A stretch of DNA of 64,000 bases from Schlegelella_A sp035995885 (GTDB lineage Bacteria; Pseudomonadota; Gammaproteobacteria; Burkholderiales; Burkholderiaceae_C), in assembly GCA_035995885.1 (NCBI GenBank), contig DASYKC010000196.1, forward strand, positions 9,217 through 73,216, read 5' to 3'. The notes beneath the pieces were generated by a model that worked only from the letters and a program-made list of their open reading frames with translations, was not told the DNA's origin and searched no databases. Positions 42,459-50,709 of the stretch are shown piece by piece. Position 1 is the stretch's first letter, and each line of letters opens with the position of its first letter. A program made the translations under genes and the position numbers.

Positions 42459-43708
42459 CGCGATCCGGCTTCGTGCGGCAGGTAGTGCAGGTGCTCGGGC
42501 GCGCAGGCGACGCTCACCAGCGGACCGGTCTGTCGCTGCCGGGCGTTGGCATAGATGGCGAGCGTCTTGTCGCCAGCCTGGCAGATCACCTCCAGGCGAT
42601 CGCCATGGAAGACCTGGCGCACCAGCGGCAGCGAGAACACGTTGTCGGCCTCGACGTACTGGGTTGGCGCGACGATGCGCAGGTCTTCCTGCTTCATGAT
42701 GACGTCGATCCGGTCGCCGCGGCGCGGCTCGGCCGCGCCCGGCACGCGCAGCAGGCGCATGGCGCCGAGAGGGCTGTCGGCATGAACGGCCTGGCTGTCG
42801 CGATCGAAGCCCGACACCGTCGCCTCGATGACGTTGGGCCAGCCCATGAACTGCGCGACAAAACGGTTCTCGGGCCGGTAGTAGATCGAGTCGGGCGTGC
42901 CGACCTGCTGGATGACGCCTTCCTTCAGCAGGACGATGACGTCCGACATCGACAGCGCTTCCTTCTGATCGTGGGTGACGTAGACGGCGGTAATGCCTTC
43001 GTCGGTGACGATCGAGCGGATCTCCTTCTGCATCTGCTCGCGCAGATTGGCGTCGAGGTTGGAGAGCGGCTCGTCGAGCAGGATGATCGCCGGCCGCTGC
43101 GCCAGCGCGCGCGCCAGCGAGACCCGCTGCTGCTGGCCGCCGCTCAGGAGAGGCGCCGGCCGGTCGGCGTAGGCCGTCAGGCGCACCTTCTCGAGGGCAT
43201 GATCGACGGCCGCCTTGCGCGCCGCCTTGGAAAGCGTCTTCTGCTGGCTGCCGTGCTCGAGCGGGAACTCGATGTTCTGGCGCACCGTCATGTGCGGCCA
43301 GATCGCATAGCTCTGGAACACCATCGAGATGTTGCGCTGGGCCGGCGCGAGGTCGAGCTTGCGCTCCGAGTCGAACACGGTGCGAGCCGCGATGTCGATG
43401 CGCCCTGCGGTCGGCGCGTCCAGGCCGGCGATCATGTTGAGCAGAGTCGACTTGCCGCAGCCGCTCGGGCCGAGCAGCGTCAGGAAGGCGCCGCGCGCGA
43501 TCGTGAAGCTGACGTCGTCGAGCGCGAGGGTCGCGCCGCGGCCGCTGCCCTCGTAGCGCTTGCGCAGGTTCGAGATCGCCAGAAACGCGTCGCTCGCGAC
43601 AGCTTCCCTCGCGCCGGCCCCGCTACGCTCGCCGCCGGCGGCGAGCGCGGACATCGCCGCGCCGACCGGGGCGGCGCCGCTCGACTCGGGCTCGAGGACT
43701 TGCAGCAT
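42455..43708 (-). CDS. ABC transporter ATP-binding protein (PotA/FbpC type)
   Basis: A 417-residue ATPase with Walker A GPSGCGKST, signature LSGGQQQRV, Walker B AIILLDEPLSNLD and the switch His in VTHDQKEAL. A C-terminal TOBE-like regulatory domain of about 110 residues follows. The N-terminus has about 40 Ala/Ser/Gly-rich residues before the ATPase fold. ATG at 43708 is used; a GTG at 43714 has a better-spaced GGGAG. It energises the importer of the catabolic operon. Confidence 0.92.
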   Translation of the reverse strand: MLQVLEPESSGAAPVGAAMSALAAGGERSGAGAREAVASDAFLAISNLRKRYEGSGRGATLALDDVSFTIARGAFLTLLGPSGCGKSTLLNMIAGLDAPTAGRIDIAARTVFDSERKLDLAPAQRNISMVFQSYAIWPHMTVRQNIEFPLEHGSQQKTLSKAARKAAVDHALEKVRLTAYADRPAPLLSGGQQQRVSLARALAQRPAIILLDEPLSNLDANLREQMQKEIRSIVTDEGITAVYVTHDQKEALSMSDVIVLLKEGVIQQVGTPDSIYYRPENRFVAQFMGWPNVIEATVSGFDRDSQAVHADSPLGAMRLLRVPGAAEPRRGDRIDVIMKQEDLRIVAPTQYVEADNVFSLPLVRQVFHGDRLEVICQAGDKTLAIYANARQRQTGPLVSVACAPEHLHYLPHEAGSR

Positions 43709-43731
43709 GGACACAGGACTCCCGCCTCCTT

Positions 43732-44901
43732 CTAGAAAACGATCTCGCGGCCGGTCCGCGTGGACTCGAGCATCGCCAGGCAGATGCGCACCGTGTCCAT
43801 CCCCCAGCGCGCGTCGCGCAGTACCGGTGCACGGCCGACGATCGCGTCGTGCAGCTCGTCGATGGTCGTATCGCTGAGGCCGTTGGAGCCTTGCGTCGGG
43901 TCGGCGGGAATCTCGCTCACGCCGTCGTCGCCGTAGACAAGCACGCCGTCCGGCGATGGTCGCAAATCGGCCTTCTCGCAAGTGGCGACGATGCTGCCGA
44001 AGTGGGCCTGCTTGCGCGACGAGCGCAGCGCCTCCAGCCCCTTGGCGACCGGGCCGCCGTAGCCATAGCGCTGGACGCGCAGCTCGCGTTCGCTCGAGCC
44101 TTGGAGATCGCGTAGGACCTTGCGCGCACCGCCGTGGCCGGCCTTCTTGGGCGCACCCACCTCGCCGATCCAGAACTGAAGTTCGTCGCTGTCGAAGTGG
44201 TCGTAGCCGCTGTAGGTCATGGTCGCGACGACGCCATTGGTGAGCGTCAGGAAGGCGGCACAGTTGCCTTCGGTCGGCCGCGCCGGGTCGAGCCGTGCGG
44301 TGTGCGCGCGCACCGCGATCACCTTTTCGCCGGTGATCGCCTTGATGCAGTCGATCTGGTGCGGCAGCTGGTTGAAGACGATGCCGCCGCCCCTGGAGGT
44401 GTCCAGCTCCTCCGGGCGACGCGGCCGGTACAGGAAGTCGGTGAAGTCCCAGCAGCTCACCATCGAGATCTTGCCGACCTCGCCGCTACGGACGATCTCG
44501 CGCATCTTGCGGATCACCGGGTCGTTGCCCCGCGAGGGACCGACGACCAGCTTGATTCCGCTCTTGTCGACCGCGTCGACCATGGCCTGCGCATCGGCGA
44601 GGTTGATCGTCAGCGGCTTCTCGACGATCACGTGCAGGCCGCGCGTGCTCGCCTCGATCACGTTCTCGGCGTGGAACTGGTGCGGCGAGGCGATATAGAC
44701 GGCGTCGAGCTTGGCGGCCTTCAGCATTGCGCCGAGGGTGGGATAGGTCTCGATGCCATAGTCGGCGCCGAAGCGGCCGCGCACGTCCTCGTTCGGATCG
44801 CAGGCGGCGACGATCTCGACGTTGGGATGGGCGCGGAGGTCGGGCGCCATCAGCACAGATCCGGCGAAGCCGAGACCGCAGATTCCGAATCGCAGTTTCA
44901 T
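43732..44901 (-). CDS. Gfo/Idh/MocA dehydrogenase, phthalate-dihydrodiol-dehydrogenase-like (copy 1)
   Basis: A 389-residue NAD-dependent dehydrogenase. It has the nucleotide motif FGICGLGFAGSVLM, the EKP motif in HVIVEKPLTI, and QLPHQIDCIKAIT in the catalytic domain. It resembles the Gfo/Idh proteins that rearomatise cis-dihydrodiols of phthalate (Pht4/OphB type). Copy 2 at 47510-48697 shares blocks such as ASPHQFHAE, DFLYRPRRPEELDT and SGYDHFDSDELQFWI. It follows its Rieske oxygenase with a 13-base gap. Confidence 0.85.
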   Translation of the reverse strand: MKLRFGICGLGFAGSVLMAPDLRAHPNVEIVAACDPNEDVRGRFGADYGIETYPTLGAMLKAAKLDAVYIASPHQFHAENVIEASTRGLHVIVEKPLTINLADAQAMVDAVDKSGIKLVVGPSRGNDPVIRKMREIVRSGEVGKISMVSCWDFTDFLYRPRRPEELDTSRGGGIVFNQLPHQIDCIKAITGEKVIAVRAHTARLDPARPTEGNCAAFLTLTNGVVATMTYSGYDHFDSDELQFWIGEVGAPKKAGHGGARKVLRDLQGSSERELRVQRYGYGGPVAKGLEALRSSRKQAHFGSIVATCEKADLRPSPDGVLVYGDDGVSEIPADPTQGSNGLSDTTIDELHDAIVGRAPVLRDARWGMDTVRICLAMLESTRTGREIVF

Positions 44902-44914
44902 GGGGAGGCCCGTG

Positions 44915-46189
44915 TCAGGCGAGCGCGCGCTCGCTGAGGAAAGTGGTGAGATCGTCGGTCCGCTCGACGGTGTCGACCGGCATCGTGTCGTAGGCGGTGC
45001 CGTCGGCGACCAGGCGGCGGAAGGCAGCCAGAGATTCCGGCGACTTGACCAGCTCGAGGATCTTTCGCCGCGCCGTCACCACCGTCAGGTCGGCGCCGAC
45101 GAGGTGCTCCTGGGTTCGGTCGGAGATGCGGCCCATGCCTTCCTGCATCGACCGATCCTGGTCGTTCAGGCCCAGGATGCCGGTGCTTTCGCCCGGCTGT
45201 GCCTGCATCGCGCGGTCGACCAGGTAGTTGTTGCCGGCGACGCGCTTCGGCACGAACGTGTCGATGATCGTTCCGGTGTTGAGCCGGTAAGCCCGCAGCG
45301 AGATCTCGGGCGGGAACATCTTGCCGAGCCGGATCGATTCGTAGAACTCGGCCGGAATGTCCTTCTCGCGGTCGAAGCTGAAATCCCATGTGTAGGTGTT
45401 CTCGTCGTCAATCGGCACCCAGGCGCGGCCGCCGATCGGCCACACCGCGCTCGGCACGAAGGAGAACATCGGCGCCATCCACTGCGTGATGCGCCAGTAC
45501 CAGTCGTTCTCGGCATGGCGCCGCGCGATCGACATGAAGCCGATCGGCGTGTCGTGGGTGTAGAGCTTCGGGCTCGGGTCGCTGAAGGTCCAGGGTCGAT
45601 GCACCAGCGTCGCAGCGTCCTTCTGACCCTTCGACTTGTGCAGGATGCTCACGTGCGAGCTGTCGATCTCGCCTTCGACGCCCTGGAACCAATTGGTCTC
45701 CTGCAGCCAGATCGAGGCGATCCGCTGCGACTTCGGCAGGTCCATCCAGGGGAACTTCGGCAGCGCCGGCGCCGTGTCGCTGCCCATGTAGACCCAGACC
45801 ACGTCGGCCTTTTCGAACGTCTGGTAAGCCTTCAGCCTCATGTTGCGGCAGACCGTGCCCTTGGGATCGCTCGGGATCTCGAGGCATTGGCCGCCGCGGT
45901 CGAACAGCCAGCCGTGGTACGAGCAGCGGATGCCCGCATCCTCGACCTTGCCGAAGAAAAGTGGCGCCAGGCGATGCGCGCAATTGGCCTGGACGATGCC
46001 GACCTGCCCGGCGCCGTCGCGGAACGCGACCAGCTCCTCGCCGAGCAGCTTCAGGCGCACCGGCGGGCCGTTGGGCGCGGGAAGCTGCGACGACGGCAGC
46101 GCCGGCAGCCAGATCGAGCGGAACAGCTCGCCGATCGGCGTGCCCCGGCCGACGCTGCAAAGGATGCGGTTGTTGTCCTGGGTGAACAT
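44915..46189 (-). CDS. Rieske non-haem iron oxygenase alpha subunit, phthalate-4,5-dioxygenase-like (copy 1)
   Basis: A 424-residue ring-hydroxylating or demethylating oxygenase. The Rieske centre is C70-x-H72 with C89-x2-H92 (CAHRLAPLFFG, RCSYHGWLFD). The mononuclear iron site has D176 bridging to H179 and H184 in EIDSSHVSILH. It is of the single-subunit phthalate/phenoxybenzoate/vanillate type that needs no beta subunit, and none is present. AAGGA lies seven bases before the ATG. It lies next to a dihydrodiol-dehydrogenase-like gene and is closely related to copy 2. Confidence 0.92.
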   Translation of the reverse strand: MFTQDNNRILCSVGRGTPIGELFRSIWLPALPSSQLPAPNGPPVRLKLLGEELVAFRDGAGQVGIVQANCAHRLAPLFFGKVEDAGIRCSYHGWLFDRGGQCLEIPSDPKGTVCRNMRLKAYQTFEKADVVWVYMGSDTAPALPKFPWMDLPKSQRIASIWLQETNWFQGVEGEIDSSHVSILHKSKGQKDAATLVHRPWTFSDPSPKLYTHDTPIGFMSIARRHAENDWYWRITQWMAPMFSFVPSAVWPIGGRAWVPIDDENTYTWDFSFDREKDIPAEFYESIRLGKMFPPEISLRAYRLNTGTIIDTFVPKRVAGNNYLVDRAMQAQPGESTGILGLNDQDRSMQEGMGRISDRTQEHLVGADLTVVTARRKILELVKSPESLAAFRRLVADGTAYDTMPVDTVERTDDLTTFLSERALA

Positions 46190-46221
46190 GAGCGTGTCCT
46201 TGGGTGAGCGAGCGGCGGCCG

Positions 46222-47490
46222 TCAGGCGGCCTCCAGCTCCTTCAGGAAGGTCGCCACGTCGGCGACCGGCGCGACACGGTCGATCGGGTGGACTGCATAG
46301 GCCGTGCCGTCGCGGATCACGGCCTTGAAGCGCGCGAGCGCGTCGGCATCGCGCAGCATCTCGAGCATCTTGCGGCGCGCGGTCACGATGGCGAGGTCGG
46401 CGGCGACGAGCATCTCCCGCGAGCGGTCGACGATCCGGCCCATGCCTTCCTGCAGGGCGCGGTCCTGATCGTTGACGCCGAAGATCCCGGTCGCCTCGAA
46501 ACGTCGCTGCAGGTCGCGGTCGACGAGGTAGTCGTTGCCGCGGTTGCGGCGCGGCAGCCACGTGTCGATCGTGCTGCCCGTATTCAGCACGGCGCTGCCG
46601 TAGCTGTACTCGGGCGGGAAGCCCACGCCGCGCTCGACCGATTCCATGAACTCGGCCGGCAGCGCGCCGTCGGTGCTATAGCTGAAGTCCCAGCAGTAGG
46701 TGTTGTCGTCGTCGATCGGCACCCAGGCGCGACCGCTCGTCGGCCAGGCCGCGCTCGGGATGAACGAGAACATCGGCGCCATCCATTGCGTGACGCGCCA
46801 GTAGAACTGCGCCTCGGCCTTGCGCCGCGCGATCGACATGAAGCCGATCGGCGTGTCGTGGGTCGACAGCAGCGGCGTCGGATCGGCGTAGGTGTAAGGC
46901 CGGTGCGTGCGCGTGACGGTGGCCGAACGAATCGTCTTGTGCAGGATGCTCACGTGCGAGCTGTCGATCTCGCCTTCCGCTCCCTGGACCCAATTGGTCT
47001 CCTGCAGCCAGACCGTGGCCAGCCGCTGCGGCGCCGGCAAGTCGATCCACGGGAAATGCGGCAGGGCGGGCGGCTCGTCGGCGCCCATGTAGACCCAGAC
47101 GATGTTGGCCTTCTCGGCGACGCGGTAGGCGCGCAGCTTCATCTTCGCGCAGATCGCCCCACTCGCGTCGCTCGGGATCTCCCGGCATTGCCCGCTCGTG
47201 TCGTAGAGCCAGCCGTGATATGAGCAGCGCAGCCCCGCGCTCTCGACCTTGCCGTAGAAGAGCGGTGCGTTTCGATGCGCGCAGGTCGACTGCACGATCC
47301 CGATGCGACCCTGGTGGTCGCGAAATGCGATCAGGTCCTCTCCGAGCAGGCGCAGCCGGATCGGCGCAGACCCGGCAGCCTCGAGCTGCGCGACCGGCAG
47401 CACCGGCAACCAGAGTGATCGGAACAGTGCATTGCCCGGCGTGCCCGGCCCGACGCGGCACAGCAACTCGTTGCTCTCGTGACTCAGCAT
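46222..47490 (-). CDS. Rieske non-haem iron oxygenase alpha subunit, phthalate-4,5-dioxygenase-like (copy 2)
   Basis: A 422-residue paralogue of the next Rieske gene with ligands at the same positions: C70, H72, C89, H92, D176, H179 and H184. Shared blocks include LRLLGEDLIAFRD and ETNWVQGAEGEIDSSHVSIL. The stretch after H184 (KTIRSATVTRTHRPYTYADP) differs clearly from copy 1 (KSKGQKDAATLVHRPWTFSD), which is where substrate specificity often lies, so the two may attack related but different rings or positions. It follows a Gfo/Idh gene in the direction of transcription. Confidence 0.92.
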   Translation of the reverse strand: MLSHESNELLCRVGPGTPGNALFRSLWLPVLPVAQLEAAGSAPIRLRLLGEDLIAFRDHQGRIGIVQSTCAHRNAPLFYGKVESAGLRCSYHGWLYDTSGQCREIPSDASGAICAKMKLRAYRVAEKANIVWVYMGADEPPALPHFPWIDLPAPQRLATVWLQETNWVQGAEGEIDSSHVSILHKTIRSATVTRTHRPYTYADPTPLLSTHDTPIGFMSIARRKAEAQFYWRVTQWMAPMFSFIPSAAWPTSGRAWVPIDDDNTYCWDFSYSTDGALPAEFMESVERGVGFPPEYSYGSAVLNTGSTIDTWLPRRNRGNDYLVDRDLQRRFEATGIFGVNDQDRALQEGMGRIVDRSREMLVAADLAIVTARRKMLEMLRDADALARFKAVIRDGTAYAVHPIDRVAPVADVATFLKELEAA

Positions 47491-47509
47491 GGCTCGCCCG
47501 TCATCGTCG

Positions 47510-48697
47510 TCAGGTCAAGGGCGGGAGCTGCACCTGCGCGCCGCTCGCGCTCGATTCGAGAATCGCCCGGCACACTCGAACCGTGTCGACGCCCCAATCG
47601 GCGTCGCGAAGCACCGGCGTGCCGTCTCGTACGGCGGCGACGAGCTCGTCGATCGTGTCGCCCTGGCCGTAGCTGCCGGCGCCGACGCGCGCCGCGACCT
47701 GGGTGATGCCGTCGTCGCCGTAGACCAGCACGCCGTCGGGCGAGGCGCGCAGGTCGGCGCGCTCGCAGGTCACCACCATCATCCCGAAGTGCGGCTGCAT
47801 GCGGCCCGTATCGCCAGCGGCCATCGCCTTCGCGACCGGCCCGCCGAAGCCGTAGCGCGTCCGACGCAGCTCGGCCTCGGGACCTTGCAGCTCCTTCAAG
47901 ACCCGACGCGCATTGCCGTGGCCCGGCTTCTTCGCCCGCCCGCCCTCGGCGATCCAGAACTGCAGCTCGTCGCTGTCGAAATGGTCGTAGCCGCTGTAGA
48001 CGAGCGAGGCAGAGACGCCGTCTTCGAGCGTCAGCAGCGCCGCGCAGTGGCCCTCGGTCGGCCGGCCCTCGGCCAGGCGGCCGGTCATCGCTCGCACTGC
48101 GATGACGCGCTTGTCCGAGATCGCCTTGACGCAGTCGACCTGGTGCGGCAGTTGGTTGAAGACGATGCCGCCGCCTCTCGCGGTGTCGAGCTCCTCCGGG
48201 CGGCGCGGCCGATACAGAAAGTCGGTGTAGTTGATGCAGCTGATCATGCCGACGCGGCCGACCGTGCCGCCCCGCACCAGGTCGCGCATGGTCCCGACCA
48301 CGGGATCGTGGCTGCGCGAGGTGCCGACGACCAACTTGACGCCGGCGCGCCGCACTGCGTCGGCCATCTGCCGGCCTTCGTCGACCGAGAGCGTGAGCGG
48401 TTTCTCGACGATGACGTGGAGCCCGCGCGTTGCCGCCTGAATGACCTGCTCGGCGTGGAACTGGTGCGGCGAGGCGACGTAGACGGCGTCGAGACCGCCG
48501 GCGTCGATCATCTCGGCGAGCGTCGCGTAGGTCGGAACGTCGTGCTCTGCGCCGAAGGCGGTGCGAACGCCCTCGTTCGGCTCGCACGCCGCGGCGATGC
48601 GCGCGTGCGGGTGGCTCTTCATCGCGGGCGCCATCAACACCGCGCCAGCGAAGCCGAGGCCGCAGATCCCGAAACGAAACCGGGGTGCCGCTGCCAC
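47510..48697 (-). CDS. Gfo/Idh/MocA dehydrogenase, phthalate-dihydrodiol-dehydrogenase-like (copy 2)
   Basis: A 395-residue paralogue of the protein at 43732-44901, with FGICGLGFAGAVLM, the EKP motif in HVIVEKPLTL and ASPHQFHAEQVIQ. The start is a GTG one base after the TGA of the aspartate-dehydrogenase-like gene; no ATG gives the Rossmann N-terminus. It precedes Rieske copy 2, so the operon reads Gfo2-Rieske2-Rieske1-Gfo1, a mirror-ordered duplication on one strand. Confidence 0.85.
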   Translation of the reverse strand: MAAAPRFRFGICGLGFAGAVLMAPAMKSHPHARIAAACEPNEGVRTAFGAEHDVPTYATLAEMIDAGGLDAVYVASPHQFHAEQVIQAATRGLHVIVEKPLTLSVDEGRQMADAVRRAGVKLVVGTSRSHDPVVGTMRDLVRGGTVGRVGMISCINYTDFLYRPRRPEELDTARGGGIVFNQLPHQVDCVKAISDKRVIAVRAMTGRLAEGRPTEGHCAALLTLEDGVSASLVYSGYDHFDSDELQFWIAEGGRAKKPGHGNARRVLKELQGPEAELRRTRYGFGGPVAKAMAAGDTGRMQPHFGMMVVTCERADLRASPDGVLVYGDDGITQVAARVGAGSYGQGDTIDELVAAVRDGTPVLRDADWGVDTVRVCRAILESSASGAQVQLPPLT

Positions 48698-48698
48698 G

Positions 48699-49514
48699 TC
48701 AGGTCCCCACTCGCACCGGCGCGCTCATCTTGCGCAGCAGCGCCGCGACGCTCTGCGCGGTGATGAGGCCGGTCTTCGGATTCTCCGAAGGAATGTTCTC
48801 GATGGTCATCGAAAACGACGCCGCATCGGAATCGACTTCGATGCGGTGCGTGTTCTTCTGCACGCCGGGATCCGCCCAGACTTCGAGATAGGTCTTGTCG
48901 GGGCCGATGCCGGCTAGCGAGAGCGCAATCGCCACGTTCAGATTGGCCGGGAACCCCTTGGCCGCATCGCGCGCGGTCCCCTCGTAAAGTTTGAGCGGCT
49001 CACGCAGACTCATCAGGTCGATGTTCTTCTCGACCACCAGCGGCGCGCCGATGAAGCCGATCGGCGGCTTGCGGCTGATCATGCGGATCGACCGGATCTG
49101 CCCTTCGGCGGCGGCGGTCACCGCGTCGAGGCCGAGAAGCGCACCGGTCGGTACCAGGATCTGGCCGCCGCGGCTGCTCAGCTCGTCGAGGCGATCCATG
49201 TGTTCGAGCAGGGCGCCGACCGAAAGCACGATCACTTTCTTGCCCGCCGCGAGCACCGGCTCGATGATCGACATGAGCAAGGCCGACGGGGCGCATTCGA
49301 CGACGATGTCGCAGTGCTCGGCGAGGTCCGCGATCGCGACCGAGAGCACAGGTTGGGAAAGGCTGGCGATGAAGTCGGCCGTTCGAGCCGGATCCCGCCC
49401 GGCGATGGCGGCCAAACGGCAGCCTGGAATGCCGCGGTCGAGCCGCGATGCGACGGATCTGCCGATGGCGCCGAGCCCGGCGATGCCGATGCGCAGCGAA
49501 GTTCGTTTGCTCAT
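48699..49514 (-). CDS. Aspartate-dehydrogenase-like protein (NadX/DUF108 family)
   Basis: A 271-residue NAD(P)-dependent protein with Rossmann motif IGIAGLGAIGRSVASRL and the aspartate dehydrogenase domain (GALLGLDAVTAAAEGQIRS and AAKGFPANLNVAIALSLAGI, with the family His-region VQKNTHRIEVDSDAA). Authentic members convert aspartate and iminoaspartate. As the first gene of an aromatic catabolic operon it may instead act on an amino or imino intermediate. GGGAG lies four bases before the ATG. The shared operator is about 80 bases upstream. Confidence 0.82.
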   Translation of the reverse strand: MSKRTSLRIGIAGLGAIGRSVASRLDRGIPGCRLAAIAGRDPARTADFIASLSQPVLSVAIADLAEHCDIVVECAPSALLMSIIEPVLAAGKKVIVLSVGALLEHMDRLDELSSRGGQILVPTGALLGLDAVTAAAEGQIRSIRMISRKPPIGFIGAPLVVEKNIDLMSLREPLKLYEGTARDAAKGFPANLNVAIALSLAGIGPDKTYLEVWADPGVQKNTHRIEVDSDAASFSMTIENIPSENPKTGLITAQSVAALLRKMSAPVRVGT

Positions 49515-49595
49515 TGATCTCCCAGGAGCCGGTTCGACGTTCGGTGCCCTCGGGCCCGGACGCTCACCTCAATGTAGAAGGCGGCCTGGACATGA

Positions 49596-49625
49596 ACAAA
49601 CGATTTGTCATGCGCCTATGCATGA
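49596..49625. promoter_or_regulatory. Second copy of the compound operator, upstream of the thirteen-gene operon
   Basis: ACAAACGATTTGT (49596-49608), ten bases, TGCATGA (49619-49625): identical 13-mer, spacing and orientation to 33573-33602. TCATGC-N6-GCATGA at 49608-49625 is an inverted repeat using the same GCATGA half-site as the other promoter. It lies 82 bases upstream of the aspartate-dehydrogenase-like start. The rest of 49515-49695 shows nothing else. Confidence 0.6.
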
Positions 49626-49695
49626 GCCGGAGTCAAGCATCGACGGCCCTGCACACGCTCGGATTTGGGCGATGGAATCGGCTCGAACGCCTGGC

Positions 49696-50709
49696 CTACG
49701 GACCAGGAGTTGCACAAGAAGCCGTGTGCGGCGCGGCTCCAAGATGAACGGGTTCGAGCCCTTGGAGCACGCGGCCTGCATCTTCGAGCGCCCAAGCGCT
49801 CTCGCGGAGGCTCGCTTCATGGGTGAAGGCGGCGGTGTGCGGCGTCGCAAAGACACGCGGATGCCGCAGCAGGGGATGCTCGGGACGGGTTGGCTCATTC
49901 TCGAAGACATCGAGCGCAGCCGCCCAGGGGCGGCCCGCCTCGAGTGCATCCAGCAGTGCCGACTCGTCCACCAATCCGCCACGCGCCGTGTTGATGAGAA
50001 CGGCATCGGGCCGCATGCAGGCGAGCGCTTCGGCGTCGATCATGTGCGCCGTTCGGCCATTCATCTCGCAATGCAGCGAGACGATGTGCGAACGCCGATA
50101 CAGGTCGGACAGGTTCTCGACGCCTTCGACCCCGAGCTTCAACGAGGTTTCGCGGTCGACGTACGGATCGAAGGCAAGCACGCGGCCTCCAAAGACCTGG
50201 AAGCGGCGCGCCACTTCACGACCGACCGCACCCAGCCCGACAAGGCCCAGAGTCCTTCCTGCAAGCTCGTTCCCCAGCAGATCCATGCTGCGCCAACCGC
50301 CCGCACGCAGTCGTTCCGATGCCTCCGGCAGTCGCCGGACGACGGTCAGCATCATCGCCATCGTCATCTCGGCGACACTGACCGCATTGGCGCCGGGAGT
50401 CCAGGTGACGCGCACACCCCGGCGCTCGGCCGCGGCCATATCGACGTTCGACGACGGCTTCGACCCCGCCTTCGCGATGACCCTGAGTCGCGGCGCGCCC
50501 TCGATGACGCGGCGCGTGAACGAATCCCGGGAGTTGGTGGCCACAGCGTCCACGTCGACGAGCAGTGTCATCAGTTCCGCTTCGGTGTAGGCCTTGCCGA
50601 TGCGCCCCTGACGCACCTCGAATCCCGGTCCGAGGACTTCCAAGGCCTGTTCCGGGAAAGGCTCGGGAATGAAGACGACGAAGCGTCGTTCGGACGGTGA
50701 CGCCGACAT
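49696..50709 (-). CDS. 2-hydroxyacid dehydrogenase (phosphoglycerate-dehydrogenase-like)
   Basis: A 337-residue NAD-dependent dehydrogenase. The Rossmann motif is GLVGLGAVGREVARRF; catalytic residues are Arg in NTARGGLVDESAL, Glu in FENEPTRPEHPLL and His in FATPHTAAFTHE. It resembles the SerA-like branch without a regulatory ACT domain. The ATG overlaps the stop of the DapA-like aldolase gene by one base (TGATG), so the pair is coupled; an aldol product may be oxidised here, or a 2-oxo acid reduced before condensation. Confidence 0.88.
   Translation of the reverse strand: MSASPSERRFVVFIPEPFPEQALEVLGPGFEVRQGRIGKAYTEAELMTLLVDVDAVATNSRDSFTRRVIEGAPRLRVIAKAGSKPSSNVDMAAAERRGVRVTWTPGANAVSVAEMTMAMMLTVVRRLPEASERLRAGGWRSMDLLGNELAGRTLGLVGLGAVGREVARRFQVFGGRVLAFDPYVDRETSLKLGVEGVENLSDLYRRSHIVSLHCEMNGRTAHMIDAEALACMRPDAVLINTARGGLVDESALLDALEAGRPWAAALDVFENEPTRPEHPLLRHPRVFATPHTAAFTHEASLRESAWALEDAGRVLQGLEPVHLGAAPHTASCATPGP

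Noticed and set aside
40428..42485. 685-codon plus frame opposite the ABC permease
   Set aside because: Asp/Arg/His-rich antisense frame; the minus-strand permease has twelve helices and coupled neighbours.
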